A stretch of DNA of 64,000 nt from Leisingera aquaemixtae (GCF_019801145.1 NZ_JAHVJQ010000004.1:1-64000); one strand, 5' to 3'; positions 17,960-27,729 are shown, numbered from the stretch's first letter. Numbers and translations: made by a program. The notes: generated by a model not told the origin, from the letters alone.

Positions 17960-18618
17960 TGGGCCCACCTGTTTTCGAGATGTGTGGCGTAGCGGGAGAC
18001 CGGATAGGACAGCGCGAAATAGAAGGCGCCGGCCAGGGCCAGGATCAAGAAAGGTTCCTGGGTGCGGGTGATCAGGATCTGGCTGGCCTTCAGCAGCTCG
18101 ACATAGCCAAGCACCGAGACCAGCGCGCTGTCCTTCATCACCCCCAGCGCAACGCCGACCCAGGAGGGGAACACCGCCCGCCCGCCGATCGGCAGCACCA
18201 CATGGCGCAGATCCTGCCAGTAGCTAAGCCCGAGGCTGCGTGCGGCGCGGCGCATCGGGGCGCCTACGGCTTCTATGCCGCCACGGGCCACATTGGCCAC
18301 CAGCGCCGCGGTATAGACGGTCAGGATCACGGTGCCGGAGGCAAAGGGATCCAGGTTCAGCCCGACGATCGGGGCGAAGTTGTAAAACAGCACCAACTGG
18401 ATGATCAGCGGCACGGAGCGGAACACGTCCAGCACCGGCGCCAGCGTCAGGGTGGCTGCGCGCCGGCCCTCGTACAGCATCCAGCCGAAAAGGGCGCCCA
18501 GCACCGTGCCAAGCGAGATCGACAGGACGGAAATCCACAGCGTGCGCAGCGCCGCCTCGCCCATGAACCAGAGGTCATTAGGCGCAAAGCCGCTGAAAAA
18601 CTTAAGTGTCGGTTCCAT
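17956..18618 (-). CDS. Polar amino-acid ABC transporter permease
   Basis: This 220-residue permease with about five membrane segments carries the EAA-like motif of HisM/GlnP permeases (EAVGAPMRRAARSLGLSYWQ) followed by VVLPIGGRAVFPSW. It pairs with the adjacent permease of equal length. Its stop overlaps the ATPase start by 4 bases. Confidence 0.92.
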   Translation of the reverse strand: MEPTLKFFSGFAPNDLWFMGEAALRTLWISVLSISLGTVLGALFGWMLYEGRRAATLTLAPVLDVFRSVPLIIQLVLFYNFAPIVGLNLDPFASGTVILTVYTAALVANVARGGIEAVGAPMRRAARSLGLSYWQDLRHVVLPIGGRAVFPSWVGVALGVMKDSALVSVLGYVELLKASQILITRTQEPFLILALAGAFYFALSYPVSRYATHLENRWAQ

Positions 18619-18629
18619 AAAGTGCCCCT

Positions 18630-19292
18630 TCAGTACCGGAACAGCCGGGCGGCCATCAGCCGCGAGCTGAGCAGGATCACCTTGACGATTGCGTAGTAGA
18701 TCACCGCCGTGACCGCGAAATATTCAAAGATGCGGAAGGTGCGGGAGGCGAAGAACTGCGTTTCGCCCGACAGTTCGCGGAACCCCACCAGCATCCCCAG
18801 CGAGGACATCAGCACGGCCCAGACCATCTGGTTGGTGATCGGGTGATAGACGATGCGGAACACCTGCGGGATCACCACGCGGCTGTAGGCTTGCCAGGGC
18901 GTCATGCCAACGCTGCGGGACGCGCGGATCTGGGTCTCTGGCACCGCCTTGAAGCCGCCTCGGAAGTTCTCCGCCAGGTAGCCTGCGCAGTTGAAGGTCA
19001 GCCCCGCCAGCACGATCAGATATGGCGACAGATGCAGGCCGAAGGCGCCGAGGCCGAAGCCGAAGAAGAACAGCTGGAACAGCGCAGGCGTGTTGCGGGC
19101 CAGCTCCACCCAGGCGGTGGCGAACCAGTAGACCGGCCCCTTCAGATGCAGCCGCGCCAGCGCCAGGCAGAGGCCGATCACGATGCCAAGCACCATCGCC
19201 AGCACCGCTACCTGCAGCGTCAGGGAGGCCGCCTCCAGCAGGTCCGGCAGGCTTTTCATCACCGGCCGCCAGTGAAAATTATAGTCGAACAT
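18630..19292 (-). CDS. Polar amino-acid ABC transporter permease
   Basis: The 220-residue HisM/GlnP-type permease has the coupling-loop sequence KAVPETQIRASRSVGMTPWQAYSRVVIPQV and, in its N-terminal half, ELARNTPALFQLFF, which is the conserved family stretch (usually RGTPLLVQLF). About five membrane segments are seen. It lies 11 bases before the second permease gene and is the second gene of the island. Confidence 0.92.
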   Translation of the reverse strand: MFDYNFHWRPVMKSLPDLLEAASLTLQVAVLAMVLGIVIGLCLALARLHLKGPVYWFATAWVELARNTPALFQLFFFGFGLGAFGLHLSPYLIVLAGLTFNCAGYLAENFRGGFKAVPETQIRASRSVGMTPWQAYSRVVIPQVFRIVYHPITNQMVWAVLMSSLGMLVGFRELSGETQFFASRTFRIFEYFAVTAVIYYAIVKVILLSSRLMAARLFRY

Positions 19293-19365
19293 GTGGGGTT
19301 ATGCTCCCTGGCCCCTGCCAGCCGCCGGGAGAGCGCGGCAGGCAGGGGCGGGTTTCACCGTTGGG

Positions 19366-20166
19366 TCAGTACAGCACGCCGGGGATGCGCAGTTCAGGCG
19401 CGTCGCCGCCGACGTATTTGCCCCACAGTTCCGCATAGCGGCCCGAACGCACCTGGTGGGTGACGAACAGGTTCAGGAAGTTGATCCAGGTGACATCTTC
19501 GCGCTTGCCCACGACCGAGGTGTAATCGGTGGTCCAGGGCATCCGCGGGCCGGCCGCCAGGGTCTCATACTGCTGGGTGACCGGCAGTACCGCGGTATTG
19601 GTTGTCAGGCCGATGTCCGCCTTACCCTGCGCCACCGCCAGGAACACCTCGTTCTCGGACTGATAGCCCTGGTAGTTGCCCTCTTCGCCCCATTCGGCGG
19701 CGATTTTCAGCCATTCCTGCTCCGGCACGGTGCCGATGGCGCCGGCCACCCGCTTGCCCTTGATGTCCTCGAAGCTTTCGATGCCGCTTTCGGTGTTCAC
19801 GACGCCCTGGGCGAAATAGATCGCGTAAGGAATGGTGAAGCCGACGGTGCGCGCCCGCGCCAGGCTGTCGGAGGTGGCGCCGAACACCACATCGGCGCGG
19901 CCCGTCACGATGGCAGGCAGGCGCTCGGCCCAGGTGACCGGCAGGATCTCGGCATCGACTTCTAGCGCTTCCGCCAGGTCGTTGCAGTAATCGACGTCAA
20001 AACCCGCGGGCTCGTTGTTGGCATCGCGGTAGCCGATCGGCGGGAAATCCAGCACCACGCCGCAGCGCAGGGTGCCGCGGTCCACCACATCATCCAGCGT
20101 ATCCGCAAGGGCAGGTGCCAGCGGCACCAGGGCAAGCGCCGCAGCCGCGGCCAGCGATTTGAACAT
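19366..20166 (-). CDS. Polar amino-acid ABC transporter substrate-binding protein
   Basis: The 266-residue periplasmic protein has a signal peptide (MFKSLAAAAALALVPLAPALA) and a type II binding fold with the family-typical RGTLRCGVVLDFPPIGYRDA and NEPAGFDVDYCNDLAEAL. The frame is open to 20229, but GGAGGA precedes the ATG at 20166. It is the promoter-proximal gene of the 14-gene - strand run, and a GGATAC element lies just upstream. Its ligand is probably a hydroxyproline isomer, which is an inference from the operon. Confidence 0.92.
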   Translation of the reverse strand: MFKSLAAAAALALVPLAPALADTLDDVVDRGTLRCGVVLDFPPIGYRDANNEPAGFDVDYCNDLAEALEVDAEILPVTWAERLPAIVTGRADVVFGATSDSLARARTVGFTIPYAIYFAQGVVNTESGIESFEDIKGKRVAGAIGTVPEQEWLKIAAEWGEEGNYQGYQSENEVFLAVAQGKADIGLTTNTAVLPVTQQYETLAAGPRMPWTTDYTSVVGKREDVTWINFLNLFVTHQVRSGRYAELWGKYVGGDAPELRIPGVLY

Positions 20167-20559
20167 GAGATCCTCCTGTCGGTATTTGTTGTGGAGAATC
20201 AGATACAGGATATTGGATACATAATCCACAAAAACATTGAGACCGGAAAATCCCGTTCAGTTCAGGGCGCTTGCGGTGACAGTGGCTGTGCCGCGGCCTC
20301 TGCGGCAAATTGGCGGTGACGCGAATCGGGCTGCGGGCGTCGCATACGGATATTCCTGCGGCATTTTGGACCTCTGCCGGCCTCCAGGATTTCGCGCGTA
20401 ATGCCTTGGAAATAATGGATTCCGGCGGCTTCTGAGCACGTGGCTGGCAGCGTTCGGCGGCTCTGCGGATTGCCCGTTTCAGGGCCGGCTAGGAAAATCT
20501 TAGGAAGAGCGCCTTAGGCAAGGGGGAACGATGGCCCGTAATCAAAGGACCCAATAAAT
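20167..20559. other. Divergent intergenic region between ABC binding-protein gene and chemoreceptor gene
   Basis: This stretch of 393 bases holds the - strand promoter region with the operator at 20202-20225 and, on the right, the + strand leader of the chemoreceptor gene. I see no convincing small gene. No clear -35/-10 pair stands out by eye. Confidence 0.5.
20202..20225 (-). promoter_or_regulatory. Candidate GntR operator at the head of the hydroxyproline island
   Basis: GATAC, GGATA, TGGATACA and AAT blocks occur with the same single-base spacers as at 7899-7922. The site is 36 bases upstream of the binding-protein ATG, where a repressor would overlap the promoter or leader. It is the best-conserved non-coding feature shared by two places in the window. 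Confidence 0.65.
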
Positions 20560-22452
20560 ATGCCTGCCTTCCTCTACCGACTGCCGGTGCGAATCTACGC
20601 ACTTGCCGCGCTTGCGCTCAGCCTGACTGCCGGGCTGACCTTCCTGATGCTGTCCCACTCCGTCAAGAACGCCTATGAAATGCGTTATTCGGAGCTGCAC
20701 AACGTCACCGATGCGGCCGTCAGCCTGCTGAAGGATCTAGAGGAAGGCGTCAAGACCGGCCGCTTCACTGTGGAAGAGGCCCGCGATATCGGCCGCGAAC
20801 GCCTGACCGCGCTGCGGTTTGGTGAATCCGGGTATGTCTTCGTCTTCGACCACGACCTGGTGGTGCAAGCGCACCCCACGGTGCCTGCCTGGAACGGCAC
20901 CAATCAGGGCGGTTACGAGGATGTAACCGGCATCAAGGTGTTCCAGGAACTGGAGAAGATCGCCGCCACGAAAGGGGCGGGGGAGCTGACCTACTACTTC
21001 AAGAAGCCGGACTCCGATGTTGTCGAAGCCAAGATCGGCTATGTGCAGGCCTACAAGCCCTGGGGCTGGATCGTTGGCACCGGCGCCTATGTCTCCGACA
21101 TCGAGGCCGACGTGGCGCGGATGCGCAATCAGGCGCTGGTGGTCTTCGGCGGCAGCCTTCTGCTGCTGTGCATTGCCGCCTTCTTCATCACCCGGGGCGT
21201 CACCGGCCCGCTGAACGGGCTCAAGATCCGCATGCAGCAAATGGCAGAGGGCGACACCGACAGCGAAATTCCGTCGTCGGAGTCGCGCAGCGAACTGGGT
21301 GAGATCGCCCGCAGCCTTGACGTGTTCCGCCAGGCGCTGATCCGCCAGCAGCAGATGGAAGAGGCCGAGCAGGCCCTGAACGAGAAGCGCAGCAAGGTGG
21401 TGGCTTCGCTCAGCAGCAAGCTGTCGGCGCTGTCGCAAGGCGACTTGACCGCTCAGATCAATGAGACCTTCCCCGAGGATTACGAGCAGCTGCGCCGGGA
21501 CTTCAACACCACCGCGCAGAACCTCAGCGCCACGGTGGAGCAGGTGATCGCCGCTGCCGGCAGCATTCGCAACGGCGCCGCCGAGATCAGCCAGGCCTCC
21601 GACGACCTGTCGCACCGCACCGAAAGCCAGGCCGCGACGCTGGAACAGACCGCCGCGGCGCTGGATGAGCTGACCGCCAGCGTGAAATCCGCCGCCGACG
21701 GCGCCCGCAGCGTCGAGGCCACCATGGAAGAAGCCAAGCAAGAGGCCCGCAGCAGCGGCGAAGTGGTGCAAAGCGCAGTGGCTGCAATGACAGAGATCGA
21801 ACAGTCCTCGAACCAGATCAGCCAGATCATCAGCGTGATCGACGACATTGCCTTCCAGACCAACCTGCTGGCGCTGAACGCAGGTGTCGAGGCCGCCCGT
21901 GCAGGCGAGGCCGGGCGCGGCTTTGCGGTGGTGGCTTCCGAGGTGCGGGCACTGGCGCAGCGCTCCTCCGATGCGGCGATGGAGATCAAGACGCTGATCT
22001 CCGACAGCTCCGGACAAGTGGCCCGCGGCGTCGATCTGGTGGGCAAGGCCGGCGATGCGCTGCAAAGCATCGTCAGTCAGGTCACCCATATCTCGCAGCT
22101 GGTTTCCGGCATCGCGGAAGGCGCCGCGGAGCAGTCGACCGGCCTCAACGAGATTAACACCGGCGTCACCCAGCTGGATCAGGTGACGCAGCAGAACGCG
22201 GCGATGGTGGAAGAGGCCACCGCAGCCGGCCACATGCTGAAGACCGACGCCTCCAAGCTGAGCGACCTGGTCGCCCACTTCAAGATCCCGGGCGGCGGCC
22301 ACGCGGCAGCCCCGGCAAGGGCCGCCAGCGTCCCCGCGCCAATGCCGACCGCCCATGGCAGCGATGACTGGAACGTGCAGCCTGCCCCCCAGCCCGCCGC
22401 CGTGGCTCCATCGGATGGCAATGCGGCACGGGATCTGTGGCAGGACTTCTGA
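20560..22452 (+). CDS. Methyl-accepting chemotaxis protein with Cache sensor
   Basis: This 630-residue chemoreceptor has a membrane segment near 12-32, a periplasmic single Cache domain (about 33-188, with [12 protein letters not shown] and [16 protein letters not shown]) and a second membrane segment near 190-210. HAMP segments follow near 211-265 and 285-340, then the signalling domain with the conserved tip [20 protein letters not shown] and [18 protein letters not shown]. The last five residues LWQDF fit the x-W-x-x-F tether for CheR/CheB. It is divergent from the hydroxyproline transporter genes, so sensing of a related ligand is possible but unproven. Confidence 0.93.
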   Translation: MPAFLYRLPVRIYALAALALSLTAGLTFLMLSHSVKNAYEMRYSELHNVTDAAVSLLKDLEEGVKTGRFTVEEARDIGRERLTALRFGESGYVFVFDHDLVVQAHPTVPAWNGTNQGGYEDVTGIKVFQELEKIAATKGAGELTYYFKKPDSDVVEAKIGYVQAYKPWGWIVGTGAYVSDIEADVARMRNQALVVFGGSLLLLCIAAFFITRGVTGPLNGLKIRMQQMAEGDTDSEIPSSESRSELGEIARSLDVFRQALIRQQQMEEAEQALNEKRSKVVASLSSKLSALSQGDLTAQINETFPEDYEQLRRDFNTTAQNLSATVEQVIAAAGSIRNGAAEISQASDDLSHRTESQAATLEQTAAALDELTASVKSAADGARSVEATMEEAKQEARSSGEVVQSAVAAMTEIEQSSNQISQIISVIDDIAFQTNLLALNAGVEAARAGEAGRGFAVVASEVRALAQRSSDAAMEIKTLISDSSGQVARGVDLVGKAGDALQSIVSQVTHISQLVSGIAEGAAEQSTGLNEINTGVTQLDQVTQQNAAMVEEATAAGHMLKTDASKLSDLVAHFKIPGGGHAAAPARAASVPAPMPTAHGSDDWNVQPAPQPAAVAPSDGNAARDLWQDF

Positions 22453-22483
22453 TCCGCCCGCTCAACCGCAGCAGCAACAAAAA

Positions 22484-22511
22484 ACGCCCGGGGAGAAATC
22501 CCCGGGCGTTT
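22484..22511. terminator. Bidirectional terminator between chemoreceptor and icd genes
   Basis: ACGCCCGGGG and CCCCGGGCGT form a perfect 10-bp stem with a 6-base loop, flanked by AAAA on the left and TT plus pyrimidines on the right. It can serve both converging genes. Confidence 0.75.
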
Positions 22512-22535
22512 CCCGTTTCAGGCTGTCTGCTGGGA

Positions 22536-24749
22536 TCAGCCGATGATGGCGTTCAGCGTCGCGCTGGGACGCATCACCTTGGCTTTCAGCTCCACGCTCG
22601 GGCGGTAGTAGCCGCCGATGTCGGCAGGCGCACCCTGCGCGGCTGCCAGCTCGGACAGGATCTGCTCTTCCTTGGCGCCCAGCTCTTCGGCGATGGGGGC
22701 GAAATGCGCCGCCAGCGCGGCGTCTTCGGTTTGCGCAGCCAGCGCCTCTGCCCAGTAGCGGGCAAACCAGTAGTGGCTGTCGCGGTTGTCGGGCTGGCCG
22801 ACCTTGCGCGAGGGCGAGCGATTGTGGTCGAGAATGCCCTGGGTTGCGTCCTCAGCCGCGCGGCCCAGCACGCCGGCCTTGGCGTTGCTCTTCACATCCG
22901 CCAGGAAGTTCAGCGACTCGCCAAGGGCGCAGAATTCACCCATCGAATCCCAGCGCAGGTGGTTTTCCTCGACCAGCTGCTGCACGTGCTTGGGAGCAGA
23001 GCCGCCGGCGCCGGTTTCAAACAGGCCGCCGCCCTGCATCAGCTTGACGATCGACAGCATCTTGGCCGAGGTGCCCAGCTCCAGGATCGGGAACAGGTCG
23101 GTCAGGTAGTCGCGCAGCACGTTGCCGGTGATGGCGATGCTGTCCTTGCCTGCGGTGATGGTCTCCAGCGACTGGCGGGTGGCTTCGCGCGGCGCCATGA
23201 TCTGGAATTTGCCGGCAACGCCGGCCTTCTCCAGCGCAGGCTTCACGTATTTGATCAGCTCTGCGTCATGGGCGCGGTTTGCGTCCAGCCAGAAGATCGC
23301 CTCGGAGCCGGTCAGCCGCTGACGGTCCATCGCCAATAGAATCCAGTTCTCGATTGGCGCCTTCTTGACGGTGCAGGCGCGCCAGATGTCGCCGGTTTCC
23401 ACGTCATGCGAATGCAGCGTATCGCCGTTTGCCAACACGATGCGGATGGTGCCGTCTGCGGGTGCTTCAAAGGTGGTCGGGTGGGAGCCGTATTCCTCTG
23501 CCTTCTGCGCCATCAGGCCGACGTTGGCGACCGCGCCTGCGGTGGTCACGTCCAGCGCGCCGTTGGCTTTGAAGAAATTGATGGTCTCGTCATAGACGGT
23601 GGAATAGCAGCGGTCCGGGATCACGCAGTTGGTGTCGCCCTTGTTGCCGTCCTGATCCCAGCCCTTGCCGCCGGCGCGGATCACCGCGGGCATCGAGGCG
23701 TCGATGATCACGTCAGAAGGCACATGCAGGTTGGTGATGCCCTTGTCGCTGTCCACCATGTACATGTCCGGGCGCTCAGCGCGTACAGCTTCGATGGCGG
23801 AGGTGATTTCCGCATTGCCTTTGACGCGTTCCAGCAGGTCGCCCATTCCGGAGTTCGGGTTCACCCCCAGCGCCTCCAGCTCGGCGCCATATTTCTCGAA
23901 CACCGGGGCCAGCCAAGCCTTCACGGCGTGGCCGAAGATGATCGGGTCGGAGACCTTCATCATGGTGGCCTTCATGTGCAGCGAGAACATGGTGCCGTCC
24001 GCCTTGGTGTCGGCAATGGCGTCAGCCAGGAAGGACGACAGCGCCTTCACCGACATGAAAGTGGCGTCGGCCACGGTGCCTTCTTCCAGCGGCCAGCCGT
24101 CCTTGAGCACGGTGACGGCGCCGTCTTTGGCCACGAACTCGATCCGCGCGGCACCGGCCTGGGCGGCGGTGATGGTTGCGGATTTCTCGTTGGCGTAGAA
24201 ATCGTTGCCGGGCATCGAGGACACTTTGGTCTTGCTGTCGGCCGACCATTCACCCATCGAATGCGGGTTCTTCTGGGCAAAGTTCTTTACCGCCTTGGCG
24301 GCACGGCGGTCGGAGTTGCCTTCGCGCAGGACCGGGTTCACCGCGGAGCCCTTGATCGCATCATAGCGCGCACGCGCTTCTTTTTCGGCGTCGGTCTTGG
24401 GTTCTTCCGGGTAGTCCGGGATGTCGTAGCCCTGGCCCTGCAGTTCCTTGATGGCGGCGGTCAGCTGCGGCACCGAGGCGGAGATGTTCGGCAGCTTGAT
24501 CACGTTGGCGTCCGGGGTCTTCACCAGCTGGCCCAGCTCGGCCAAGTCATCGCTCTGGTGCTGTGCCTCGGTCAGGTTCTCCGGGAAGGCAGCGATGATG
24601 CGGCCGGCCAGCGAGATGTCCTTGGTGCCGACAGTGACACCGGCGGCGGCGGCGAACTTGCGGATGATCGGCAGGAAGGATGCCGAGGCCAGTTCGGGCG
24701 CTTCGTCTACAATGGTATACAATATGTCCGGGGTTTGATTTTCTGCCAT
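22536..24749 (-). CDS. icd: NADP-dependent isocitrate dehydrogenase, monomeric type
   Basis: The 737-residue protein is of the monomeric IDH-II type. Visible family segments are [18 protein letters not shown] near the start, [27 protein letters not shown], the long central [37 protein letters not shown] and [19 protein letters not shown]. It oxidises isocitrate to 2-oxoglutarate with NADP+ in the cytoplasm. The ATG at 24749 has AAAGG upstream and was chosen over one three codons earlier. The length equals the family norm. It is single-gene, ended by the terminator at 22484. Confidence 0.95.
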   Translation of the reverse strand: MAENQTPDILYTIVDEAPELASASFLPIIRKFAAAAGVTVGTKDISLAGRIIAAFPENLTEAQHQSDDLAELGQLVKTPDANVIKLPNISASVPQLTAAIKELQGQGYDIPDYPEEPKTDAEKEARARYDAIKGSAVNPVLREGNSDRRAAKAVKNFAQKNPHSMGEWSADSKTKVSSMPGNDFYANEKSATITAAQAGAARIEFVAKDGAVTVLKDGWPLEEGTVADATFMSVKALSSFLADAIADTKADGTMFSLHMKATMMKVSDPIIFGHAVKAWLAPVFEKYGAELEALGVNPNSGMGDLLERVKGNAEITSAIEAVRAERPDMYMVDSDKGITNLHVPSDVIIDASMPAVIRAGGKGWDQDGNKGDTNCVIPDRCYSTVYDETINFFKANGALDVTTAGAVANVGLMAQKAEEYGSHPTTFEAPADGTIRIVLANGDTLHSHDVETGDIWRACTVKKAPIENWILLAMDRQRLTGSEAIFWLDANRAHDAELIKYVKPALEKAGVAGKFQIMAPREATRQSLETITAGKDSIAITGNVLRDYLTDLFPILELGTSAKMLSIVKLMQGGGLFETGAGGSAPKHVQQLVEENHLRWDSMGEFCALGESLNFLADVKSNAKAGVLGRAAEDATQGILDHNRSPSRKVGQPDNRDSHYWFARYWAEALAAQTEDAALAAHFAPIAEELGAKEEQILSELAAAQGAPADIGGYYRPSVELKAKVMRPSATLNAIIG

Positions 24750-25070
24750 GTTCCACAACCTTTCAGCGATCTCGGAGGCTTATAGGGCGACAGCGCGGAC
24801 AGGCCGCGCCGGGTTCGGGTAGTCCGGTGCTGCCGCGGCTGCGCCCGGAAAACGGGCGGGTCCGGCCTGGGCAGCCATGGGTGTGGCCCCCATGTAGAAC
24901 ACGATTGCTGCGGGCGCAATGGTTTGGCGCATCCGTACCCCCGCGCGGATTGCCGCAACGGAGAAAGGGGCGCTGCCCCACAGGTTCGAATTTAAGAGGG
25001 CGCTGCCCCTCTTGGGCCGCCGGCCCAATTCACCCCGGAGTATTTCGGGAAAGATGAAAACGGGAGGGGG
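24750..25070. repeat. Intergenic region with GC hairpins and one copy of a dispersed GAGTATTT...AAAGATGAA element
   Basis: The 321-base gap has no convincing gene. It contains two copies of GGGCGCTGCCCC (24968-24979, 24998-25009), a hairpin at 24994-25013 and a second one (GGGCC-GCC-GGCCC, 25014-25026). Next comes GAGTATTT-CGGG-AAAGATGAA at 25038-25058. The last module recurs at 31188-31210 and 53694-53713. Confidence 0.6.
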
Positions 25071-25583
25071 TTACTCGCGCAGCTCGTCCGGGGCGACGCC
25101 CCAGAGCTTTTTCTTCGGCGCCCAGCCGCTGTAGCCGCCGGCCGAGATTTCGCACCAGCTAGCCTCGCATTCGCCAAGCCGGGCCACCACGCCCAGTTCA
25201 AAGGCGGCAGTCACAGGCGCGCGGGTGTCCGGGCGGGCGTGAACGGTCAGCATGTCCTCTTCCACCAGCACGGTGCGTACGCCCGAGAGCAGCGCATAAT
25301 GCACCCAGCCGCCGGCGCCGTCGCGGTCCTGCACCCGGCGCCAGTGGCCGTATTCGGCGGTGATCTCCAGCGGCATGCCGCGGCGCTTGAACACCCAGTC
25401 GATCTTGTGGCTGAGCGACGGGCCGCGGCGCACATTGCCGGTGGCGGCCTTCATCGAAACATAGCGGGGCAGGGGGAGGTTGGTGACGGGGCCGCGGGAT
25501 TCGGCCGCGCAGAAGGTGCCGGTCAGCACCACAACTGCTGCTGCCGCTGCCAGATGGCGGATTGCCAACGCCGCGTTTCTCAC
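25071..25583 (-). CDS. Secreted bacterial SH3-domain protein
   Basis: The 170-residue protein starts at a GTG and has an N-terminal signal-like segment (RHLAAAAAVVVLTGTFCAA). Two SH3b-like repeats follow: about 48-105 (NVRRGPSLSHKIDWVFKRRG... GWVHYALL) and about 108-165 (LTVHARPDTRAPVTAAFELG... GWAPKKKLWG). Such proteins are exported and may bind cell-wall or peptide ligands; the exact role is unknown. An AGAGG stretch lies upstream of the start. It stands alone, divergent from the 2-hydroxyacid dehydrogenase gene. Confidence 0.82.
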   Translation of the reverse strand: MRNAALAIRHLAAAAAVVVLTGTFCAAESRGPVTNLPLPRYVSMKAATGNVRRGPSLSHKIDWVFKRRGMPLEITAEYGHWRRVQDRDGAGGWVHYALLSGVRTVLVEEDMLTVHARPDTRAPVTAAFELGVVARLGECEASWCEISAGGYSGWAPKKKLWGVAPDELRE

Positions 25584-25785
25584 TGCCTGCTCGCCTCTTC
25601 TTGCCCAGCCGGGTTGCGCCCAGCCTTTTGTTCCGGTCTTCTGCCCGTCTTGTTATATCCCCGCCGCGCCGGGAAAATTTCAGGCCGGCAGGCAAGGGAA
25701 TGCGGTTGGGTTCTTGTGCCTCTGCGCATCCTGCGCCACGATGCCATGGAGGCGTGCGGAATGAAAAGCCCAAGGGAGAGCACAA

Positions 25786-26772
25786 GTGCCAAGAGACCGA
25801 CTGAGTGTTGTCGTTACGCGACGGTTGCCGGAACCTGTGGAAACCCGGCTGAGCGAGCTGTTCGATGTGCGCCTGCGCGAGGATGACACACCGATGACCC
25901 GGAGCGAGCTGGCGGCAGCGGTAAAGGATGCCGACGTGCTGGTGCCGACGGTGACAGATACCATCGACGCGGGCCTGCTGGGCCAGGCCGGCGACCGACT
26001 GAAGCTGATCGCCAACTACGGCGCAGGCGTTGACCACATCGACGTGGCGACCGCCCGCCAGCGCGGCATCCTGGTGTCCAATACCCCCGGCGTGCTGACC
26101 GATGACACCGCCGATATGGCCATGGCGCTGATCATGGCGGTGGTGCGCCGGATGCCCGAGGGGCTGGCGGTGATGCAGAAGGGCGACTGGCAGGGCTGGG
26201 CGCCGACCGCGTTCCTGGGCGGGCGGATTGCCGGGCGGCGGCTCGGCATCCTCGGTATGGGCCGGATCGGCCAGGCGGTGGCCAAGCGCGCCGCTGCCTT
26301 TGGCATGCAGATCCATTACCACAACCGCCGCCGCCTGCGCCCTGAGGTCGAGGAGAAACTGGAGGCCACCTACTGGGAAAGCCTTGATCAGATGGTGGCG
26401 CGGATGGACGTGATCTCGGTGAACTGCCCCTCGACGCCCTCTACCTTCCACCTGATGAACGCCCGGCGGCTGAAGCTGATGAAGCCCTCGGCGGTGATCG
26501 TGAACACCTCCCGTGGCGAAGTGATCGACGAGATGGCGCTGACCCGGATGCTGCGCGCGGGCGAGATCGCAGGCGCCGGACTCGACGTCTATGAGCACGG
26601 CACCGACATCAACCCGCGCCTGCGCGAGCTGCCCAATGTGGTGCTGTTGCCGCACATGGGCTCGGCCACGATCGAGGGCCGGATCGAGATGGGCGAAAAG
26701 GTGCTTTTGAACATCAAAACCTTCGAAGATGGCCACCGGCCGCCGGATCAGGTTGTGCCGTCAATGCTTTGA
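25786..26772 (+). CDS. D-isomer-specific 2-hydroxyacid dehydrogenase (glyoxylate/D-glycerate type)
   Basis: The 328-residue NAD(P)-dependent dehydrogenase has the Rossmann motif LGILGMGRIGQAVAKRA. Its catalytic trio is seen as R in VNTSRGEVID, E in LDVYEHG and H in LLPHMGSAT. The start is GTG, supported by AAGGGAGAG nine bases upstream; no ATG is better placed. Likely reactions are reduction of glyoxylate or hydroxypyruvate, or formate-dehydrogenase-like activity in more distant members. Substrate cannot be fixed from sequence. Confidence 0.88.
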   Translation: MPRDRLSVVVTRRLPEPVETRLSELFDVRLREDDTPMTRSELAAAVKDADVLVPTVTDTIDAGLLGQAGDRLKLIANYGAGVDHIDVATARQRGILVSNTPGVLTDDTADMAMALIMAVVRRMPEGLAVMQKGDWQGWAPTAFLGGRIAGRRLGILGMGRIGQAVAKRAAAFGMQIHYHNRRRLRPEVEEKLEATYWESLDQMVARMDVISVNCPSTPSTFHLMNARRLKLMKPSAVIVNTSRGEVIDEMALTRMLRAGEIAGAGLDVYEHGTDINPRLRELPNVVLLPHMGSATIEGRIEMGEKVLLNIKTFEDGHRPPDQVVPSML

Positions 26773-26820
26773 GGCTATCGGCGGGAAACCGCCGTTCCTC
26801 AATGCAAGAAGACAATAGAC

Positions 26821-27729
26821 ATGCGCAATTCCCTGATTCCCGCCCTCCTGTGCGTGCTGGGAGCACTGCCCGCTGCCGCGCAGGACTGGCAGGCTGCGGC
26901 CGAGCTCGACCTTTCCCTGTCCCGCAACAGCCGCAGTGGCAGCGCCCTGAACAGCTCCGGCGGCCCGCTGGAGGAGATCGAGGATTACTCCATGGCGCGC
27001 ATCAGCGCCCGGATGGCGCTGCAGGGCAGCGGCCCGTTCCGGCTGCAACTGAGTCTGCTGCATGACGAAGGCCGGGCCGAAACCATGGTGCAGGGCGAGG
27101 ACAGCGATGACACCTATGACGGCAGCAGCCAGCTGTCGCTGCAAATGGGCCTGGCCGCTGAACGCCATTACTTTGGCGGTTTTGCCGCAACCGGTGACGT
27201 GGCCTTCAATCCGGATGACAGCGACCAGGACGCAGACTACAGCGCCTACGGCCTGGAAGGCGCCTGGCATAACGGCAACCTGACCCTCAGCGGCCAGATC
27301 GGCCGCCTGGATTCCGAGGCAGAGAATCCGGAAACACTGTCAGACGCCAGCTTTCTGGCGCTGGGCGCAGGCTATGCGCTGCGGGACCACACCTGGATCA
27401 GCGCGCGGGCTGCCTATGCCGGCGGCGACCAGGACACCGATTCCGGCAGCGGCCCGGACGATGTGGACCTGCTGGCCCTGGGGCTGGAGATTGAGCGCGG
27501 CTTCGCCATCGCCGGCGGCCATCAGGCGTCGCTCTATGGCGGCGCCGACTGGGTTCAGGTGCGCGAGGGCAGTAGTTCGGGCGCAGCGAACGAGGTTTCC
27601 GATCTGGTCATCGGAGTCGGCCTGCGCATCACCTTCGGCGCGCAGGGCGCTGCCGAGCGCAGCCGCCGCTTTGCCCCGCGCCTGCCGGAATTCGGCCGCT
27701 GGCTGGGGGCGGTCCCTGCGGTTGACTGA
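26821..27729 (+). CDS. Probable outer-membrane beta-barrel protein
   Basis: The 302-residue protein has a signal peptide ending in PAAAQDW and then alternating hydrophobic/polar strands (SMARISARMALQG, FRLQLSLLHDEGR, LSLQMGLAAERHYFGG, HQASLYGGADWVQV, DLVIGVGLRITFG). These are typical of a porin-like barrel with acidic loops rich in D, S and G. The strand GVGLRITFG is followed by a 26-residue non-strand tail (RSRRFAPRLPEFGRW), which is unusual because most barrels end in an aromatic residue. I do not recognise a specific family. Confidence 0.6.
   Translation: MRNSLIPALLCVLGALPAAAQDWQAAAELDLSLSRNSRSGSALNSSGGPLEEIEDYSMARISARMALQGSGPFRLQLSLLHDEGRAETMVQGEDSDDTYDGSSQLSLQMGLAAERHYFGGFAATGDVAFNPDDSDQDADYSAYGLEGAWHNGNLTLSGQIGRLDSEAENPETLSDASFLALGAGYALRDHTWISARAAYAGGDQDTDSGSGPDDVDLLALGLEIERGFAIAGGHQASLYGGADWVQVREGSSSGAANEVSDLVIGVGLRITFGAQGAAERSRRFAPRLPEFGRWLGAVPAVD

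Noticed and set aside
20737-22356. 539-codon open frame antisense to the chemoreceptor
   Set aside because: Antisense to a clear Cache/HAMP/MCP protein; no recognisable fold.
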